A DNA stretch of 51,215 nucleotides, from positions 1 to 51,215 of the forward strand of contig JACRLC010000085.1 of NCBI GenBank assembly GCA_016235425.1. The letters run 5' to 3'. Source of the DNA: Chloroflexota bacterium (lineage in GTDB: Bacteria; Chloroflexota; Anaerolineae; Anaerolineales; Villigracilaceae). The position numbers and the translations under genes are program-made. The notes under the pieces are model-generated. The model had not been told where the DNA came from and did no database searches. It was given only the letters and a program-made list of their open reading frames with translations. How positions within the stretch are numbered: the first letter of the stretch is position 1; each line of letters begins with the position of its first letter. This document shows, in pieces, positions 33,138-42,134 of this stretch.

Positions 33138-33331
33138 GCGGCAGGATAAAGCGGGGAAAGCGACGCGCTGAGCCCGTCGAAGCGAAGCGACTGCGGAGTC
33201 GGTAACTGCATCTCAGACGGAGAAATCGGCTGGACGCGAGTCTCCCGTTCGGCAGGCCAGAATCCCCAAATCAAAAGAGAAAGGGAAACAGTGAAAATGA
33301 TGATGGCGAGGGCCAGGCGAATTTTTTTCAT
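33134..33331 (-). CDS. Small membrane-anchored hypothetical protein
   Basis: 65 residues: a basic start (MKKIR), one membrane helix (LALAIIIFTVSLSLLIWGFW) and a short Pro/Ser-rich extracytoplasmic tail. It ends by a GTGA overlap with the lipoprotein gene and starts 23 bases after the nucleotidyltransferase-like gene. No ribosome site is visible before its ATG. The tight overlap is the main support for it being real; it may be a partner or anchor for the lipoprotein. Confidence 0.5.
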   Translation of the reverse strand: MKKIRLALAIIIFTVSLSLLIWGFWPAERETRVQPISPSEMQLPTPQSLRFDGLSASLSPLYPAA

Positions 33332-33353
33332 TAGTTACACAAAGACCCGACAC

Positions 33354-34109
33354 CTATCTATGCACTTCTTCGACTTCCGTGTACCAGCGGACGCGGGTGC
33401 CGACTCTGTCACGGAGTTTCCAGGCAAGCGGCTTCTCGACGCCATCGAGAGCGTGTTGAATTTTATGGATGCGCTCAAGCAAAAGCTCGCGCTCTTCTGC
33501 GCTCAGGCTGATATCTTCATTCCTGACGATCTCTTCCACACGCCCGAGGTTGATGGAGTTCGTTTTGTAAAGTCCCCAGTCGTCGAGGCATAATTCCATG
33601 ATGCGCTTGAGGTTGATTTTCCCGTCGTCATCGGAGCCGACTTCGTTGTTAAGAATCAGGTTGATGACATCGAAGGCATCCTTGCGGTTGAGTTCGACGA
33701 TTTGGGTTTTGGATAAAAGCAATTCGGCCAGCGGAATGGTGATGGGGTCGTGATGGAGGCGGCCTTTGAGCGGAAGTTTGTGGCACATCTCGAAGTCGCC
33801 AACAAAAACGTCAATGCGCTTGCCGGTGTTCTGGTCGTAATATATCTGGCGGCGCGAACCGTTTAATAGGTTGAACTGCTTTTCGGGAAGATATCCCACG
33901 CTGTTAAAAAACGAGACCAGTTTGTTGTACTCGATTCTCTCAACGACGAAATCAATATCGGGATATTCGCGCGAGAAAAATCTCTGCGGATTTGCGCTGT
34001 GCACACGCACGGCGAGTCCGCCCACCACGCGCAGGAGAAGTTTCTGTTCATGCGCCGCGTTGATGACGCGGTGCATTTCGTCAATGATGTCAACGTATAC
34101 GCTGGACAC
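33354..34109 (-). CDS. Nucleotidyltransferase-fold protein (MNT/AbiEii-like)
   Basis: 251 residues from GTG 34109, which has AAAGGA six bases upstream; a longer frame from TTG 34172 runs into a repeat. The nucleotidyltransferase core is visible as LLLRVVGGLAVRVHSANPQR, then YPDIDFVVERIEY, giving the GG(x)V and DxDF-type metal site. RIDVFVGDFEMCH may supply the third acidic residue. The rest is helical with LAELLLSKTQIVELNRKDAF. Such proteins range from toxins that modify tRNA to housekeeping transferases; no partner antitoxin is seen. It is upstream of the small membrane protein and lipoprotein. Confidence 0.65.
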   Translation of the reverse strand: MSSVYVDIIDEMHRVINAAHEQKLLLRVVGGLAVRVHSANPQRFFSREYPDIDFVVERIEYNKLVSFFNSVGYLPEKQFNLLNGSRRQIYYDQNTGKRIDVFVGDFEMCHKLPLKGRLHHDPITIPLAELLLSKTQIVELNRKDAFDVINLILNNEVGSDDDGKINLKRIMELCLDDWGLYKTNSINLGRVEEIVRNEDISLSAEERELLLERIHKIQHALDGVEKPLAWKLRDRVGTRVRWYTEVEEVHR

Positions 34110-34174
34110 GGGAATCCTTTGACAGTTCAGGTAACAGTCACCATTATGAATTTTGAAAACCAAAATCGGCAATC

Positions 34175-34233
34175 ACCGTCCCGAAGGTTTTTTCTGCAAA
34201 ACACGATTGAATTTCACAAACCTTCGGGACGGT
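34175..34233. repeat. CGTCCCGAAGG inverted repeat, copy 1
   Basis: ACCGTCCCGAAGGTTT (34175-34190) and AAACCTTCGGGACGGT (34218-34233) are perfect 16-bp reverse complements with a 27-base loop. A second copy is at 38849-38909. It lies between the APC permease gene and the nucleotidyltransferase-like gene, about 14 bp after the permease stop. Confidence 0.85.
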
Positions 34234-34246
34234 TACTGAATTTGAT

Positions 34247-35872
34247 TTACTCGACAGGAATTTCGGCCTGAACCTTGCTCAGGTCAATGCCGCTCCGCTT
34301 GCGATAAGCGCGGAAGCCGAAGTAGATGACCGCGGCCAGAACGTAATTGACCAGCATGTAGATGACCGAATTCGTGTTCTTGAGACCAATGCCATACAAG
34401 CCATTGGGATCAATCAGCCACTGATAGAGCAGGTACACGAGGAAACCGCCGAAGATCACGCCCGCGACCGTGATGAGTGGAATGCCAAGTACGTTGTACT
34501 TGGCGATGGGCGAGGCCTTGTAAAGTTCCGGCTTTCGGTACGGAAGGATGATCGCCGAAATGGTTGTACCAAGATACGTCACTGCGATGACGAGCGTGGA
34601 GCAAAGCGTCAGCGCCTGGAAACTGGCAATGTTGTAGGCAAACAGATACGCCACCACAATCGAGGGGACAACCATCAGCAGAAGCGCGTAGATCGGTGTG
34701 CCGGTGCGCTCGTCCACTTCCGCGACCTTTTCGGGCAGAAGGCGGTCGAACGCGGCGGCGAAGATCACGCGGGTCGAGGAGAGGAACACCGTCCCGCTCC
34801 ATCCAAACCACCAAAGACTCATCAACGCCACCACGACGAATTGAACGAGTTTATTCGTGGTGAGGAATGCGGCAAGCATGGCGGGATACGGCCAAACGGG
34901 CAAGGCAGGCGCATCGGTAGTGTAGCCCCAGGCATAGTTCCACCACGCGCCGCCGGCCTGAACGTAGAAGTCCCAGCCGATGGTTTTCTGGATGCCGAGG
35001 AGCAGGATAATGCCGAGCAGGGTCGTCGCGCCGAGCGCCCAGCCCATGCCGGAGATGTTGCGCTTGAAATCGGTTGCGCCGCGGACTTCACCATACAAGG
35101 TCGCACCCCAGTTGGGCCACAGGTTGAAGAAAACCATGTAGGGCAGTACCAGGAAAATGGTTGCCAGCGTTCCGCCAGCGATGGGTGTAATCGCGCCTGC
35201 ATTCGTGCCGAGGCTGACAGTTGCATCGTAGATACCCGGTTGCGCGCCGAACATCGAAACCGCATTCGATTCCAGTCCCGCCTTGAACGCTTCGGGCGAG
35301 CCGGTGAGCAGTAATACGATTACGATCAACAGGCCAAGCATACCGCCATAGAAGGAGACCTTCTGGATGCGCGCGTACGTCTTCATGCCAAGCGCGATGA
35401 AGAGGCTCACAATGGCAAGCGTGATAAGCGAGGCAGTGAAGGCTCCGTTCTGCGTTCCCGCAAACCAGAGGGCCACATCCTTCGCGCCCAGCACACCGAG
35501 GATCGGCACGAGCACGATGTGACGGAACATATCGCCATACAACGGAACCCACAACCACAGGATGAACCACCAGCCCGTGACTGCAAGGATGAAGCCAATC
35601 GCACCGCCGAGGATACGGCTCTGCCAAACATAATCGCCGCCAGAGCGAGGCATGACGGCGATCAATGCGGCGTATACGATGACTTCAAAGAAGATAAACA
35701 CTGCGCTGACGATCAGCGCCGGGATCATCCCGCCCTCGAAATAGTACATCTGGCTAAAACTGTACAAGCCGAGGGTAATCAGGTTGATCGAGAACAACGC
35801 GTAGATGAACGCGTCGAAGACCGACCACGAACGTACGAGGCCAGTCGCCTTGCGGACAAACAAATTGGCCAT
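34247..35872 (-). CDS. APC-superfamily amino acid permease
   Basis: 541 residues from ATG 35872, which has GGAGGAG upstream. Helix 1 region is FDAFIYALFSINLITLGLYS with the broken-helix character of the superfamily, and VMPRSGGDYVWQSRILGGAI (helix 2-3) is the APC signature PRSGGxYxW. Thirteen to fourteen membrane helices are visible. The substrate is likely an amino acid or amine but cannot be fixed. A palindromic repeat lies just upstream of its ribosome site and another inverted repeat just after its stop codon. Confidence 0.85.
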   Translation of the reverse strand: MANLFVRKATGLVRSWSVFDAFIYALFSINLITLGLYSFSQMYYFEGGMIPALIVSAVFIFFEVIVYAALIAVMPRSGGDYVWQSRILGGAIGFILAVTGWWFILWLWVPLYGDMFRHIVLVPILGVLGAKDVALWFAGTQNGAFTASLITLAIVSLFIALGMKTYARIQKVSFYGGMLGLLIVIVLLLTGSPEAFKAGLESNAVSMFGAQPGIYDATVSLGTNAGAITPIAGGTLATIFLVLPYMVFFNLWPNWGATLYGEVRGATDFKRNISGMGWALGATTLLGIILLLGIQKTIGWDFYVQAGGAWWNYAWGYTTDAPALPVWPYPAMLAAFLTTNKLVQFVVVALMSLWWFGWSGTVFLSSTRVIFAAAFDRLLPEKVAEVDERTGTPIYALLLMVVPSIVVAYLFAYNIASFQALTLCSTLVIAVTYLGTTISAIILPYRKPELYKASPIAKYNVLGIPLITVAGVIFGGFLVYLLYQWLIDPNGLYGIGLKNTNSVIYMLVNYVLAAVIYFGFRAYRKRSGIDLSKVQAEIPVE

Positions 35873-35899
35873 AACACACTCCTCCGTTGGGTTTGTATG

Positions 35900-35975
35900 A
35901 ACCCTCATCCCCGCCCCTTCCCCCGACGGGGGAAGGGAGTTCCCCTCTCCCTTCGGGAGAGGGGATAGGGGTGAG
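35900..35975. repeat. GAGGG-type palindromic repeat, double-hairpin copy
   Basis: It runs CCCTCATCCCCGCCCCTTCC... GGATAGGGGTGAGGG and holds two stems: CCTTCCCCCG/CGGGGGAAGG and CCCCTCTCCC/GGGAGAGGGG. It is the longest copy in the window and lies between the metallophosphoesterase and permease genes. Confidence 0.85.
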
Positions 35976-35980
35976 GGAAA

Positions 35981-36922
35981 TTACCCTGTGGTCAAAACGT
36001 AGTTCTCAATTTTATTCCTGCCAAGTTTGACAATGGCCCCAAGCAGAACGCCCTGTTCATACATGGAACCTGGATTGATGCACAAAGTCTTGCCAATACG
36101 GGAGGCGCCGCGGCCTTCATGAATGTGTCCATGCAGGCCGAGTAATGGTTGAGTCTGTTCGATTGCTTTTCGTAACGCCGTCGAGCCGACAGGCTTAAGG
36201 GATTGACCGGCCATCTTGGGCCGCAGGTTTTCGTCGAGTTCGGGAGCCTCATCGAGGTTGGATTTATGAGGCGGGACGTGGATGTTGAAGATGGAGTTCC
36301 GCGGGTCTTTGAGTTGGGAAATCATCGCTTCATACCGGACTTTGAGCTGGTCCTCGTCCTCTTCACGGTGCGTGTTCCAGGGAGTTCTGTTGCTCCAGCC
36401 CGAGGCGATCATTTCGTGGTGAATGTCAAGGGGAATCACCTCCCCCTCGGCCAGGATCACGTTTCGGCTCGCGCGAACGATCTCGTCCACCTCATTGGTA
36501 TCATCATTTCCGGGACAGCAATAAACCTTCATGCCAGTTCCGTCCAGTTTTTTGTCTGCCAGGTCCATCCATTTTTGAACGGTCTTTAGAACTTCCTGCA
36601 AAAAAATGACGTGTACCCTGTCCGGGTTCTTTTCCAGTTCTGAAATTTCATCGGGATTGGTGACGTAGGGATAATATCCGCGGCTTCGGACACGTCTGAG
36701 CATATCCTGCAAGTCGTCTTCATTTGTTGTATCAAACACCTGCTCGAGTAATGTGGTGCGATAATTTTGCCCGCCCTGATGCACCACCGGCACAACTGCC
36801 TTGCCGGTCATGTCGCCGCCGAGGATGAGAACATCGGCTCCGTAAAATTTCCCGGCATTCAAAAACTTGCTCCAGCATATATCCGAACCATGTACGTCCG
36901 TAGCAAAAAAAATGGTCGTCAC
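35981..36922 (-). CDS. Metallophosphoesterase
   Basis: 313 residues from GTG 36922, which has GAAGGA about eight bases upstream; the longer frame lacks support. The five metal-binding motifs are in order: FFATDVHGS, LILGGDMTG, CPGNDD, NIHVPPH and LGLHGHIHEG. They give the dinuclear metal site of the calcineurin-like family. Residues 75-135 form an inserted helical region typical of larger members. The substrate is unknown. It lies between the PiT transporter and the APC permease; the overlap with the longer PiT-side frame is not needed. Confidence 0.82.
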   Translation of the reverse strand: MTTIFFATDVHGSDICWSKFLNAGKFYGADVLILGGDMTGKAVVPVVHQGGQNYRTTLLEQVFDTTNEDDLQDMLRRVRSRGYYPYVTNPDEISELEKNPDRVHVIFLQEVLKTVQKWMDLADKKLDGTGMKVYCCPGNDDTNEVDEIVRASRNVILAEGEVIPLDIHHEMIASGWSNRTPWNTHREEDEDQLKVRYEAMISQLKDPRNSIFNIHVPPHKSNLDEAPELDENLRPKMAGQSLKPVGSTALRKAIEQTQPLLGLHGHIHEGRGASRIGKTLCINPGSMYEQGVLLGAIVKLGRNKIENYVLTTG

Positions 36923-36990
36923 TGGGAAGAATCCTTCTCGCGCTGAACGGTAGTCGAAGCGTGGCTGTTGGATTTTTGTGCGTTGGCTAA

Positions 36991-37977
36991 TTATACACTC
37001 GCCAGCACAATCAACCAATAGACCCCCGCCGAAACCAGCGCGCTGGCGGGAATGGTCACGAACCAGGCCGTGACGATCTCCTCTGCAACGCTCCAGCGGA
37101 CCTTGCCAAAGCTCTCCGAGGAACCCACACCGATGATCGCCGAACTGACCACCTGCGAGGTGCTGACCGGCAACCCAAGCACAGATGCGGCCATGATCAC
37201 GAAGCCGGAGGTCAACTGCGTGGAAAAACTATGCAACGGGCGGATTTTGTAAAACCTGCCGCCCAGCGTGCGGATCAACCGCCAGCCGCCCAGCGCCGTG
37301 CCGAGACCAATCGCCCCCGCGCTGAGGGCGATGACCCAGGTCGGCACTCGAAACTCACTGATATAGCCGCCGATGACAAGACTGAGCGTGATGATGCCCA
37401 TTGTCTTCTGGGCGTCGTTCGTGCCGTGGCTGAATGCCATGCCCAGCGCCGTGATGAGTTGTCCCTGCTTGAAAAATTTATTGATGCCCGGCGTCGCGCC
37501 GCGCACCAAAAAGTAGATCAACCGCGTAAAGATGAATCCAAAAGCAAAGCCGATCAATGGTGAAGTGAAGAGCGCAATCAATACCTTTTCCATCCCTTGT
37601 AATTTGATCGCTCCAAAGCCTGCGCCCGCCATCACCGCGCCGATCATGCCCCCGATCAACGCATGAGACGAACTGCTCGGTATCCCCAAAAACCACGTGA
37701 GGATATTCCACACAATCGCCCCGAACAGGCAGGCAATCAGCACGTCCAGGTTCAGTGCGCTGGATTGGGCAACTTCATCGCCGATGGTCGTCGCGACCGC
37801 CACGCCAAACAAAAACGGCCCAACGAAATTGGCAACCGCGGTCAACCCCAGCGCGGTCTGCGGACGAAACGCGCGCGACGAAATCATGGTAGCCACGATG
37901 TTGCTCGAATCGTGGATACCATTCAAGAAATCGAACAGCAGCGCCAGTCCGATCACGATATAAAGTTGCAGAGACAT
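36991..37977 (-). CDS. pit: Inorganic phosphate transporter, PiT family
   Basis: 328 residues, ten membrane helices. Both PiT signatures are present: FDFLNGIHDSSNIVATMISS near the N-terminus and ALGMAFSHGTNDAQKTMGII in the second half. PiT proteins import phosphate with a cation and take it as a neutral metal complex. The gene follows a DUF47/PhoU-like gene by nine bases, the usual pairing. Confidence 0.96.
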   Translation of the reverse strand: MSLQLYIVIGLALLFDFLNGIHDSSNIVATMISSRAFRPQTALGLTAVANFVGPFLFGVAVATTIGDEVAQSSALNLDVLIACLFGAIVWNILTWFLGIPSSSSHALIGGMIGAVMAGAGFGAIKLQGMEKVLIALFTSPLIGFAFGFIFTRLIYFLVRGATPGINKFFKQGQLITALGMAFSHGTNDAQKTMGIITLSLVIGGYISEFRVPTWVIALSAGAIGLGTALGGWRLIRTLGGRFYKIRPLHSFSTQLTSGFVIMAASVLGLPVSTSQVVSSAIIGVGSSESFGKVRWSVAEEIVTAWFVTIPASALVSAGVYWLIVLASV

Positions 37978-37986
37978 CCGGCCTCG

Positions 37987-38607
37987 TTAGGTTTTCTTTA
38001 CGATAATATCTGCAATCGTATTCGCCGCCTCGTCCCCCCGGTCTGCGGCATTCGAAAGATGGCGATAAACCTCGCGCATCTTCAACATTTCCACCACGTG
38101 GTGAATATCTTCGGGACCGCTGAACAGGTTGGCAACGGCCTCACGATAAACAGCCTCCACGCGGTTCTCGAGCGCCTTGGCGCGCTGGGCATGTTCGATG
38201 GCAACCCCGGGATTCTTCTGGAGGCGCATTACTGCCTGTTGTATTTCCCAGCCCGCGTCCTTCAAAAGGGACGCGATGCGTTGCATATATGGCGTCGACT
38301 TGACGTTCAGGATGCCCATCTCAACGACAGTCGTGTCGGCATAGTCAATCATGTCGTCAATCGAACGCGAGAGCGCAAAGATATCCTCCCGGTCAAATGG
38401 TGTGACGAAGGTGCGGTTCAGCTCATCGATCAGGATGCGCCGCACCTCATCCGCTTCTTTTTCCTTGAGAGATAACTGCTCGGCCACCTCGATATCCGGC
38501 GACTCGAGAAATTTCACCAGGAGGCGAAGCCCCTCGAAGGTGAGGGATGCCTGATCTTCGATGAGCTTGTTAAAGATTTGTTCACGACGTTTGAAAAATC
38601 CGAACAT
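37987..38607 (-). CDS. DUF47 family PhoU-like protein
   Basis: 206 residues, all helical. It begins MFGFFKRREQIFNKLIEDQA and has LKEKEADEVRRILIDELNRT and FVTPFDREDIFALSRSIDDM, the DUF47 signature with PFDREDI. It is thought to regulate the PiT transporter next to it. The gene is first in a two-gene operon with pit. Confidence 0.94.
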   Translation of the reverse strand: MFGFFKRREQIFNKLIEDQASLTFEGLRLLVKFLESPDIEVAEQLSLKEKEADEVRRILIDELNRTFVTPFDREDIFALSRSIDDMIDYADTTVVEMGILNVKSTPYMQRIASLLKDAGWEIQQAVMRLQKNPGVAIEHAQRAKALENRVEAVYREAVANLFSGPEDIHHVVEMLKMREVYRHLSNAADRGDEAANTIADIIVKKT

Positions 38608-39031
38608 AAAACCTCAATTTATTTGTGAAATTGCATTGTCTTGCAGTGTCGGCAATCATACCACTCCTGTTAATATATGCGCCATCCCTGCGCCCGCTTT
38701 TTTTGGACTGATTCTCTCACCTTCAACTTTTCCCCGCATCCGGCCTTGATCAGCGGCTGTCAGTTTTTTCTGCTCCCAATCACCCGCTCAAACCGGACCT
38801 CAGGACTGCTTCCGTTAAATGAACTTTGTCGCGGCGGCTTTTGGGGGCAACGTCCCGAAGGTTAAACTTGAGCCGATTTTAGCCTTTAGCGACCAACCTT
38901 CGGGACGTTTCGACTCAAATGAAGCACACCCAAATAAACCTCGTGCGCGACTTATGGCTTTTACCAATTTAATCGGGTGGTGTCACCCTTTCTGGTATGC
39001 CCGCGTTCCAAACCCAGATTTGTTGTAGAAT
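38608..39031. other. Intergenic region with inverted repeat and no gene
   Basis: This 424-bp region separates the divergent DUF47 and serB genes. About 38690-38790 shares the CTTTTCCCC and TTTTTTCTGCTCCCAAT pieces seen in the attC-like repeats near the left edge. 38849-38909 carries the second CGTCCCGAAGG inverted repeat. No ORF with coding features is present. A serB promoter is not obvious. Confidence 0.6.
38849..38909. repeat. CGTCCCGAAGG inverted repeat, copy 2
   Basis: AACGTCCCGAAGGTT (38849-38863) and AACCTTCGGGACGTT (38895-38909) are perfect 15-bp reverse complements around a 31-base loop. Arms match the copy at 34175-34233; the loops differ. Confidence 0.85.
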
Positions 39032-40306
39032 GTGCGGAGAAAAAAACATTTACCCCTCGAGGCAGCTTTGAAAGAACCGATACTTATCAGCATCACGGGC
39101 ATGGACAGGCCCGGCATCACCGCATCCATCACACAAACGCTGGCAGATTTCGATGTCAACGTACTTGATATCGGCCAGTCAGTCATTCACGATTCGCTGT
39201 CACTCGGCATGATGGTGCAAATCCCTGCACGAGCCGCAGACGCGAAAACGGTGAAAGAAGCCATCCAGAAAACGGTGGCGGAATTGAACCTGGCGGTGCG
39301 TTTTGTCAATATTAGCCAGCCAAGTTACGAACACTGGGTCGGCCAGCAAGGCAAATCGAGACACATTGTCACTCTGTTGGCAAGGCGAATCACCGCCCAC
39401 CAAATCAGCCGCCTGGCGCGCATCGTAGCAAACAACGGCCTCAACATAGACAAAATCACGCGTCTATCCGGCAGGGTCCCGCTCGAATCCATCGGCAGTG
39501 ACAGCCAGGCTTGCGTCGAATTTTCCCTGCGCGGCCCCGTCACAGACCTGACCGCCCTCCGCCGCGAATTCATGGAACTTGCCACTGAACTGGACGTGGA
39601 CATCGCCTACCAGGAAGACAACATCTTTCGCCGCAACCGCCGCCTCGTCGTCTTCGACATGGACTCCACTTTGATCCAGGCGGAAGTGATTGACGAGCTG
39701 GCAAAATGCGCCGGTGTCGGTAAACAAGTCGCAGCCATCACAGAGCGCGCCATGCGCGGCGAATTGGATTTCAAGCAAAGTTTCACCGAACGTCTGGCGT
39801 TGCTAAAAGGCCTGCCCGAAACCGCCCTCGCAGAGGTAGCCGCCTCATTGAAATTGACGGACGGTGCGGAAAGATTGGTCAGCACCGTCAAAAGACTCGG
39901 CTACAAAACCGCCATCCTCTCCGGCGGCTTCACCTACTTCGGCAAAGTCCTGCAGGAAAAACTCGGCATTGATTACGTCCACGCCAACGAACTCGAAATC
40001 GAAAACGGCGTTGTCACAGGCCGGGTCTGCGGCGAGATCGTGGATGGCGCAAGGAAGGCGTCCCTGCTCGCAAGCATCGCTCAAAAAGAAAGGATTTCCC
40101 TCGAACAAGTCATCGCCGTCGGCGATGGCGCAAACGACCTCCCCATGCTGAGCATTGCCGGCCTCGGCATCGCCTTCCGCGCCAAACCGATTGTCAAGGC
40201 ATCTGCCAAGCAATCCCTCACCACGCTGGGGCTGGATGGGATTTTGTATTTGATGGGAGTAAGGGAAAGGGAGACGATTCAACAAGTAGAAACTGATATG
40301 GTTTGA
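39032..40306 (+). CDS. serB: Phosphoserine phosphatase with N-terminal ACT domains
   Basis: 424 residues. It begins at GTG 39032; TTG 39068 with GAGG five bases upstream is a good alternative that still keeps the domain start KEPILISITGMDRPGI. Two ACT-like domains (about 14-90 and 100-190) precede the HAD phosphatase: VVFDMDSTLIQAEVIDELAK holds the nucleophile Asp and acid Asp, TAILSGGFTYFGKVL the Ser/Thr motif, and VIAVGDGANDLPML the metal Asp. It makes serine from phosphoserine; ACT domains usually sense an amino acid. It is a single-gene unit, with a second serine-related gene not seen nearby. Confidence 0.94.
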   Translation: MRRKKHLPLEAALKEPILISITGMDRPGITASITQTLADFDVNVLDIGQSVIHDSLSLGMMVQIPARAADAKTVKEAIQKTVAELNLAVRFVNISQPSYEHWVGQQGKSRHIVTLLARRITAHQISRLARIVANNGLNIDKITRLSGRVPLESIGSDSQACVEFSLRGPVTDLTALRREFMELATELDVDIAYQEDNIFRRNRRLVVFDMDSTLIQAEVIDELAKCAGVGKQVAAITERAMRGELDFKQSFTERLALLKGLPETALAEVAASLKLTDGAERLVSTVKRLGYKTAILSGGFTYFGKVLQEKLGIDYVHANELEIENGVVTGRVCGEIVDGARKASLLASIAQKERISLEQVIAVGDGANDLPMLSIAGLGIAFRAKPIVKASAKQSLTTLGLDGILYLMGVRERETIQQVETDMV

Positions 40307-40392
40307 TAGTCTTTCGGCAGAATCTGCCAAGAGTTTCAGAGATACTTCCGCCAATCGGTGGAAGTATTTTTATTGCGCCAAGGAGAATGATT

Positions 40393-41805
40393 ATGAAAGT
40401 CAAAATGATACTGCCCGCATTGACAGAAGCCAAAAGCCCGTTCTGGCGTCCCATCAAGTATTCTTTGTTTCCTCCGCTTGGACTCGCCACTCTCGCCTCG
40501 TATCTTGACGAGGACGATGAAATCAATCTCCATGACGAGCACGTTGAGACCCTGGACTTGAACGACGAGCCTGATCTTGTTGTCATTCAGGTCTACATCA
40601 CGTCGGCGTATCGTGCTTATCAAATTGCCGACCATTACCGCAAGAAAGGAATCCATGTCTGCCTGGGAGGTTTGCACGTCACATCTCTTCCCGATGAAGC
40701 GGCCAATCACGCGGACACCATTTTCATCGGTCCAGGTGAAGATACGTGGCCCGCTTTCCTGCGCGATTTTCGTTCGGGCCATCCTCAGAAGAAATATGTT
40801 TCCACAACCCGCACATTGGAGAATCTGCCCTTCCCGCGCCGTGATCTAATCAAGCGGAACCTTTATCTCGTCCCAAATTCAATCGTCGTTTCGCGCGGCT
40901 GTCCACACGTCTGCGACTTCTGCTATAAAGAAGCCTTCTTCGAGGGCGGAAAATCCTTTTACACCCTCGCGACAGACCGCGCGCTCGCAGAGATCGAAAG
41001 CCTGCCCGGCAAGCATCTCTATTTTCTCGACGATCATCTCTTTGGGAATCCGCGCTTTGTGGAGCATCTCTTCGACGGGATGCGCGGCATGGGACGCCTC
41101 TGGCAAGCTGCGGGGACGGTTCAATCCACCCTGAGGCCTGGCCTGTTGGAAAAAGCAGTGATCAGCGGCCTGAGGAGTCTCTTCGTCGGATTCGAGACGC
41201 TGAATCCCACCAACCTGATGCAACAGCACAAATACCAGAATCTCAATCGTGATTATTCAACCGCTATTCGACGACTCCACGATCTGGGAGTGATGGTCAA
41301 TGCCAGCTTCGTCTTCGGCATGGACGATGACGACGAATCGGTCTTCGATAGAACCGTTGAATGGGCGGTCCAACAGGGAATTGAGACATCCACTTTCCAT
41401 ATTCTCACTCCCTACCCTGGGACGGCTCTCCACAAAAGAATGCAAGAAACAGGTCGCGTCACAACCCAAAATTGGGATTTATACGACACAAGGCACGCCA
41501 TCATTCAACACCCGCACATGAGCGCGGAAACTCTTGAAGCGGGATACTGGCGGGCATACTGTGACTTCTATCGCTGGAAAAACATCCTGCTATCTTCGCG
41601 GGCGCACGAAGGAATGACAGATCAACTCAGACACCTTGCCTACGCGGGCGGCTGGAAAAAATTCGAACCAGTTTGGGATTGGGTCATTCGCGCGAAACGA
41701 GTCGCCAATTTCCTGCCGGTGTTGGAAAAGGTGCTGGCGGGATTCAAGCCGAAAACCGAAGAGAGCGCAGAGGGAAAAATTGCCTTGAACCTCGATGCGG
41801 ACTGA
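40393..41805 (+). CDS. B12-binding domain radical SAM protein
   Basis: 470 residues from ATG 40393, with AGGAG eight bases upstream. The N-terminal cobalamin-binding-like domain has LFPPLGLATLASYLDEDDEI and HVCLGGLHVTSLPDEAANHA; the DxHxxG motif is not seen, so B12 binding may be weak or lost. The radical SAM core has the iron-sulfur motif CPHVCDFC in VVSRGCPHVCDFCYKEAFFE, then HLYFLDDHLFGNPRFVEHLF. A C-terminal domain follows from about residue 375. The family includes methylases and other chemistry on lipids, peptides or natural products; the substrate is unknown. Confidence 0.85.
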   Translation: MKVKMILPALTEAKSPFWRPIKYSLFPPLGLATLASYLDEDDEINLHDEHVETLDLNDEPDLVVIQVYITSAYRAYQIADHYRKKGIHVCLGGLHVTSLPDEAANHADTIFIGPGEDTWPAFLRDFRSGHPQKKYVSTTRTLENLPFPRRDLIKRNLYLVPNSIVVSRGCPHVCDFCYKEAFFEGGKSFYTLATDRALAEIESLPGKHLYFLDDHLFGNPRFVEHLFDGMRGMGRLWQAAGTVQSTLRPGLLEKAVISGLRSLFVGFETLNPTNLMQQHKYQNLNRDYSTAIRRLHDLGVMVNASFVFGMDDDDESVFDRTVEWAVQQGIETSTFHILTPYPGTALHKRMQETGRVTTQNWDLYDTRHAIIQHPHMSAETLEAGYWRAYCDFYRWKNILLSSRAHEGMTDQLRHLAYAGGWKKFEPVWDWVIRAKRVANFLPVLEKVLAGFKPKTEESAEGKIALNLDAD

Positions 41806-41882
41806 ACTGTAAGGAAAACAGACCGCGCAGCGCCGCAGGATTTCGACCTGTGAGGGAGTTATAATTGGCTCTGAGGTGAATC

Positions 41883-42134
41883 ATGACCATCTTGCTTGAA
41901 ATACCCGATTCGGTGGCCCGTGCAATGCGCCTGCCGCCTAATGAACAAAGACGCCAATTAAAGACTGAATTGGCGGTCGGTCTTTACACGCAGGGAATCC
42001 TATCCTTTGGTAAAGCCTGCGAACTCGCAGAAATGACCAAGGTGGAATTCAGTCTCTTGTTGGGGAAACGCAATATCCCAAGACAATACGATGAACAAGA
42101 CCTACAGGATGATATCAATTATGCCGGCAGTTAG
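41883..42134 (+). CDS. UPF0175 family antitoxin-like protein
   Basis: 83 residues. It begins MTILLEIPDSVARAMRLPPN, and KTELAVGLYTQGILSFGKAC leads into a helix-turn-helix-like ELAEMTKVEFSLLLGKRNIP, the UPF0175 pattern. The family is the usual partner of DUF3368 PIN toxins and is thought to bind DNA and neutralise the toxin. Its last codons overlap the start of the toxin gene by 14 bases, so the two are co-translated. AGGTG lies upstream of the ATG. Confidence 0.88.
   Translation: MTILLEIPDSVARAMRLPPNEQRRQLKTELAVGLYTQGILSFGKACELAEMTKVEFSLLLGKRNIPRQYDEQDLQDDINYAGS

Noticed and set aside
34110-34172. Longer N-terminus of the nucleotidyltransferase-like protein from TTG
   Set aside because: It would start at the edge of an inverted repeat without a ribosome site, while GTG 34109 has AAAGGA at good spacing.
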